From: JAVVEH01 sp032251435
Lineage (GTDB): Bacteria > Verrucomicrobiota > Lentisphaeria > Oligosphaerales > MVZH01
NCBI GenBank assembly: GCA_032251435.1
Contig: JAVVEH010000065.1
Span: 1 to 18,250 of the forward strand
Direction of reading: 5' to 3'
Length of the DNA: 18,250 bases
The translations under genes were made by a program, and so were the position numbers. Position 1 is the stretch's first letter; each line of letters starts with the position of its first letter. Shown here in pieces: positions 16,901-18,250 of the stretch. Under the pieces are notes generated by a model, which saw nothing but the letters and a program-made list of their open reading frames with translations, ran no database searches and was not told where the DNA came from.

Positions 16901-17464
16901 TTCTTCACCAGCCTGGCCTTTCTCGGCATGTGCACGCCCACGTTCCTGCTGGCTCTGGTTCTGATGGTGGTTACCGGTGTCACCGGCCTGTTCTCTCCGG
17001 AATTTGCCGCCATGGAAGGGTGGAACTGGGCCAAGGTTCTGGATCTGCTGAAACATATCTGGCTGCCTGTGGCTATCGTCGGGGTGTCATCCACTGCCGG
17101 CATGATCCGCGTCATGCGCGCCAATCTCCTGGATGAACTGAAGAAGCCCTACGTGACGACGGCCCGGGCCAAAGGCATGCGGCCCGTCCGACTGCTCATC
17201 AAATACCCGGTCCGGATTGCCCTGAATCCATTCGTGTCGGGCATCGGCGGCCTGTTTCCGGCGCTGGTCAGCGGCAGTGCCATCATCGCCATGGTGCTGG
17301 CGCTGCCCACAGTCGGGCCGCTCCTTCTCACCGGCGTGATGGACCAGGATATGTACCTGGCCGGCTCCATGATCATGGTTCTGGGGCTGCTCAGCATGTT
17401 CGGCACCCTCGTCAGCGATCTATTGCTGGTCGCGCTGGATCCGAGGATCCGCTATGAGAAGTAG
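13997..17464 (+). CDS. Fused family-5 solute-binding protein and DppB-type ABC permease
   Basis: One 1155-aa protein combining two transporter subunits. Residues 8-28 form an N-terminal membrane anchor. About 120-760 is an SBP_bac_5 domain (SEDGREFTFHLRRGVRWSDG near 170-190; RIALSVSIDRQRIIDAVYRG near 435). A second membrane helix lies at 798-820 (WIAPLIRWLLIGVAAALVAM). From M829 the protein is a DppB/OppB-like permease with several helices and an EAA-like cytoplasmic loop (YVTTARAKGMRPVRLLIKYP, from 1052). The topology is consistent: anchor, periplasmic binder, return helix, permease. Residues of about 600-660 are a low-complexity repeat insertion that keeps frame and probably forms a surface loop. 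It would take up oligosaccharides or peptides; context suggests sugar products. A partner DppC permease and ATPases are expected but not seen; repeats and a gap follow. Confidence 0.85.
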   Translation: MRKLLRLLRGSAIALALFVGLGMLLSRVFQPGKMRETPMPPPAEKIAEAEELRDIALDGEPFQFVADVDYSLGERADWYPKGEPPLLKELVDEGHLPPVHQRIGEKIDGKWVSEPLVIRGVEGIGNYGGTWTRGGSIAWIKYRGSAATLLRYDVYAKGIVPHLARSYDMSEDGREFTFHLRRGVRWSDGHPFTAADIVYWWDWEENCKDFQGNPGPDMMIRNRAPEVVKVNDYAVTFVFPEPYGAFPRFVAAKLEIANSPAHYLKYFHPTHPERDESRCAAWMAELKTSNPTTAYKQVKLHTNPEHPRMWPWLYRKYSTLNPESAVRNPYYWAVDTEGNQLPYIDRILADNLLTRDSVAFAQCGVSMQWEYNLFKDYTLYMRNRDQYDFQVYHWWSGEVPFVIYPNITMREDAAPNGRALAALLRERRFRIALSVSIDRQRIIDAVYRGVGEPMAMVPEEGSEWYFEDVAKLHHQYEPDLANRLLDELGLTPRDGEGYRAFPDGQRLVLIQSLPPAADAETMQFIIEDWKTIGIRAIVRPVGQSLFQAEKGGRRQQLSWWSGNPHFPLRSGVNPSVYTAPGYTKWLNAGGLYAEEAAAGGEKGARGRVEGEGRGAGVASAGDGEINTRIPIDPNTQGMTKNSSENREDVGVPALAGKVPGLAPPPGHPMRENLKLHVQALGETNPEKQRELVHKMLYNAADQVWSINITKGLPQLVLVKNGFRNVPKKAFHGFQTYSPGGNAGIETYFWDEPLNQDDPSTVAAMKELILTPVPRVGSVQTASAGAAGTAPASSVTGKWIAPLIRWLLIGVAAALVAMLAVRHPFVRKRMLLMAPMLVVISVMVFTIIQLPPGDYTTSLIAQLEEQGDQVKTQEIKEIRETFHLDEPVVMRYVYWMGLRWFVTFKERDKGLLQGHLGLSMKDNMPVNTLVGDRLLLTFCITLGSVLLTWLIAFPVGVYSAVKQYSIGDYFFTSLAFLGMCTPTFLLALVLMVVTGVTGLFSPEFAAMEGWNWAKVLDLLKHIWLPVAIVGVSSTAGMIRVMRANLLDELKKPYVTTARAKGMRPVRLLIKYPVRIALNPFVSGIGGLFPALVSGSAIIAMVLALPTVGPLLLTGVMDQDMYLAGSMIMVLGLLSMFGTLVSDLLLVALDPRIRYEK
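15797..15968 (+). repeat. Repeat insertion within the solute-binding domain, in frame
   Basis: Starts with G-rich sequence (15803-15846) holding AAGGGTCGAGGG at 15814-15825 and enough G runs for a quadruplex. It continues through a run of CCCAAT-like triplets (about 15875-15903), a GAATGACGAAAAACTC stretch, and ends in the palindrome CCGGCTTTAGCCGG (15950-15963). The encoded segment is Gly/Arg/Glu-rich then polar, unlike the surrounding SBP fold. The frame is open throughout. Exact boundaries are estimated from where family-like sequence stops (EEAA) and resumes (PPPGHPMREN). Confidence 0.65.
15950..15963. repeat. REP-like palindrome CCGGCTTTAGCCGG
   Basis: A 6-bp perfect stem (CCGGCT/AGCCGG) with a TT loop, at the right end of the repeat insertion. 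Its shape is like a bacterial REP element. Only one perfect copy was noticed in the window. Confidence 0.45.
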
Positions 17465-17486
17465 CAGGCGAGGCTAAAGGCGAAAT

Positions 17487-17690
17487 GGGAAGGGAGAAGG
17501 GTCGAGGGGAGGCCGAAGGGTCGAGGGGAGGCCGAAGGGTCGAGGGGAGGCCGAAGGGTCGAGGGGAGGNNNNNNNNNNNNNNNNNNNNNNNNNNNNNNN
17601 NNNNNNNNNNNNNNNNNNNNNNNNNNNNNNNNNNNNNNNNNNNNNNNNNNNNNNNNNNNNNNNNNNNNNCCGAAGGGTCGAGGGCAAGAC
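17487..17690 (+). repeat. 19-bp G-rich tandem repeat array interrupted by an assembly gap
   Basis: Units of GAAGGGTCGAGGGGAGGCC occur at 17496-17514, 17515-17533, 17534-17552 and 17553-17569 (cut by Ns), and one partial unit follows the gap at 17672-17684. The left edge, GGG runs at 17487, 17492, 17499 and 17506, fits a G-quadruplex motif. Copy number in the genome is unknown because the gap lies inside the array. It begins 22 bp after the transporter stop. Confidence 0.92.
17570..17669. other. Assembly gap of exactly 100 N
   Basis: One hundred Ns, a usual placeholder for a gap of unknown length, inside the tandem array. The true repeat length, and anything lying between the transporter and the next gene, is missing. 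Confidence 0.98.
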
Positions 17691-17727
17691 GGACAGTTGG
17701 ATGTTTAGAAAAAAAGAGGCAGATAAG

Positions 17728-18096
17728 ATGTCGCAGGACAGTATTGAGACTTTTGGTGGATATCGCAAGGCTATGGAATTGTTTGACTTGGTTGTAAGGG
17801 ATATGAATGGGTTGAAGCGGGAGCCACTTTGTTTCAAATTGGCACCTCAGCAGGTGGGTAGTGCGGATTCCATATGTGCCAACATCGAGGAGGGACATGG
17901 TCGGACAAGCCGGAAAGAATACGCCAGATTTCTTGACATAGCACGAGGATCAGCCCGAGAGACTCGAGGCCGTTACATTAGGATGAAGCAATGGCTTCCC
18001 GCAGAGATTGTTGAACACCGGGTTTCTCTGGCAAGTGAAATCATCGGCATTCTCACCAGCACAATCAACACCCTTAAGCGCACGCCGAGGTCATAG
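17728..18096 (+). CDS. Four-helix-bundle protein (23S rRNA intervening-sequence / Avd-like family)
   Basis: A 122-aa protein of the family found in 23S rRNA intervening sequences and as many stand-alone bacterial genes, structurally related to the Avd accessory protein of diversity-generating retroelements. Hallmarks: FGGYRKAMELFDLVVRDM (helix 1), then SADSICANIEEGHGRTS, the conserved S-I-x-x-N-I-x-E-G-x-x-R turn, then KEYARFLDIARGSARETRGR (helix 3) and a last helix ending in LTSTINTLK. Nucleic-acid binding is the suspected role; the exact function of stand-alone members is not established. ATG 17728 with GAGG 8 bp upstream is preferred; ATG 17701 adds nine residues. The frame continues upstream only through the repeat and Ns, which is meaningless. 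G-rich repeats lie on its left and C-rich inverted counterparts on its right. Confidence 0.88.
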   Translation: MSQDSIETFGGYRKAMELFDLVVRDMNGLKREPLCFKLAPQQVGSADSICANIEEGHGRTSRKEYARFLDIARGSARETRGRYIRMKQWLPAEIVEHRVSLASEIIGILTSTINTLKRTPRS

Positions 18097-18158
18097 TGTC
18101 TGCACCTACAAGCCAACTGGATAAGAGTGCTGTCAAGGCAGGGCAGCCTTCCCTTTCT

Positions 18159-18248
18159 CCTTCCGCCTCCCCCGCAGGTGCTCCCCCGACCCTTTCCCCT
18201 GATCCTTCCGCCTCCCCCGCAGGTGCTCCCCCGACCCTTTCCCCTGAT
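18159..18248. repeat. 45-bp C-rich tandem repeat, two copies, at the right edge
   Basis: Two identical 45-bp units (18159-18203 and 18204-18248), each starting CCTTCCGCCTCCCCCGCAGG and ending CCCCTGAT; the array probably continues past the window. The reverse complement contains AAGGGTCGGGGGAG, nearly identical to AAGGGTCGAGGGGAG of the 19-bp array at 17496-17569, so it is an inverted relative. Imperfect C-rich sequence begins at about 18147. Positions 18097-18146 contain no gene or terminator that I can identify. Confidence 0.88.
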
Positions 18249-18250
18249 CC

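Noticed and set aside
17485..17727. Long N-terminal extension of the four-helix-bundle gene through the tandem repeat
   Set aside because: The extension depends on reading 100 Ns of arbitrary length, and the 19-bp unit shifts frame each copy. The family starts near 17728, where a ribosome binding site is present.
17728..18096. Diversity-generating retroelement
   Set aside because: The protein is Avd-like, but there is no reverse transcriptase, no template/variable repeat pair with adenine-specific differences, and no target gene in the window.
17487..18250. CRISPR array
   Set aside because: The repeats are directly adjacent with no unique spacers, and no cas gene is present.

Overview
The window is a GC-rich stretch of a carbohydrate-degradation locus from a bacterium. 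Every gene I can support is on the + strand. The contents are sulfatases, heparinase II/III-like proteins, a GH78 rhamnosidase, a DUF5060 protein, a stand-alone four-helix-bundle protein and G/C-rich minisatellite repeats. This mix fits the PVC group, most likely Kiritimatiellota or Lentisphaerota. That assignment is inferred from gene content; the window has no rRNA or marker gene. I found no tRNA, rRNA, CRISPR array, transposase or convincing rho-independent terminator.

Layout. 1-2139: GH78 alpha-L-rhamnosidase, open at the left edge, with a G-rich/C-rich inverted repeat read through in frame near its start. 2157-3404: a decayed zone with a small beta-rich protein, the truncated N-terminus of a heparinase II/III-like gene, an AT-rich spacer and a HEAT-like C-terminal fragment. 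3471-4943: intact Tat-exported sulfatase. 4999-6092: second sulfatase, broken by an internal deletion and frame change. 6089-8659: intact heparinase II/III-like lyase. 8660-9073: a run of short reading frames with good ribosome binding sites, two of which look like the first codons of a sulfatase and of another enzyme whose bodies are gone. 9074-10960: secreted DUF5060/collagen-binding-domain glycosidase-like protein. 11015-13069: GH31 glycosidase. 13286-13600: L-rhamnose mutarotase (rhaM). 13601-13996: mostly non-coding, with a fossil GH31 fragment. 13997-17464: family-5 solute-binding protein fused to a DppB-type permease and carrying an in-frame repeat insertion. 17487-18250: 19-bp G-rich tandem repeats around a 100-N gap, a four-helix-bundle (23S rRNA intervening-sequence/Avd-like) gene, then C-rich 45-bp tandem repeats.

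Together the enzymes suggest breakdown of a sulfated, rhamnose- and uronate-containing polysaccharide, for example ulvan, rhamnan sulfate or a sulfated pectin-like glycan. Sulfatases would remove sulfate, the lyase would cut at uronate, GH78 and GH31 would trim rhamnose and xylose/glucose-type residues, RhaM would interconvert rhamnose anomers, and the Dpp-like transporter would import products. The substrate is inference.

Two themes stand out. First, a repeat family with the core AAGGGTCGAGGG recurs at three places, and a near-match core (AAGGGTCGGGGGAG on the - strand) occurs at the right edge. Two copies lie in frame inside protein genes, and inverted copies flank the four-helix-bundle gene. 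Second, many genes have kept their translation starts but lost their bodies, which points to deletion-driven decay or to assembly collapse.
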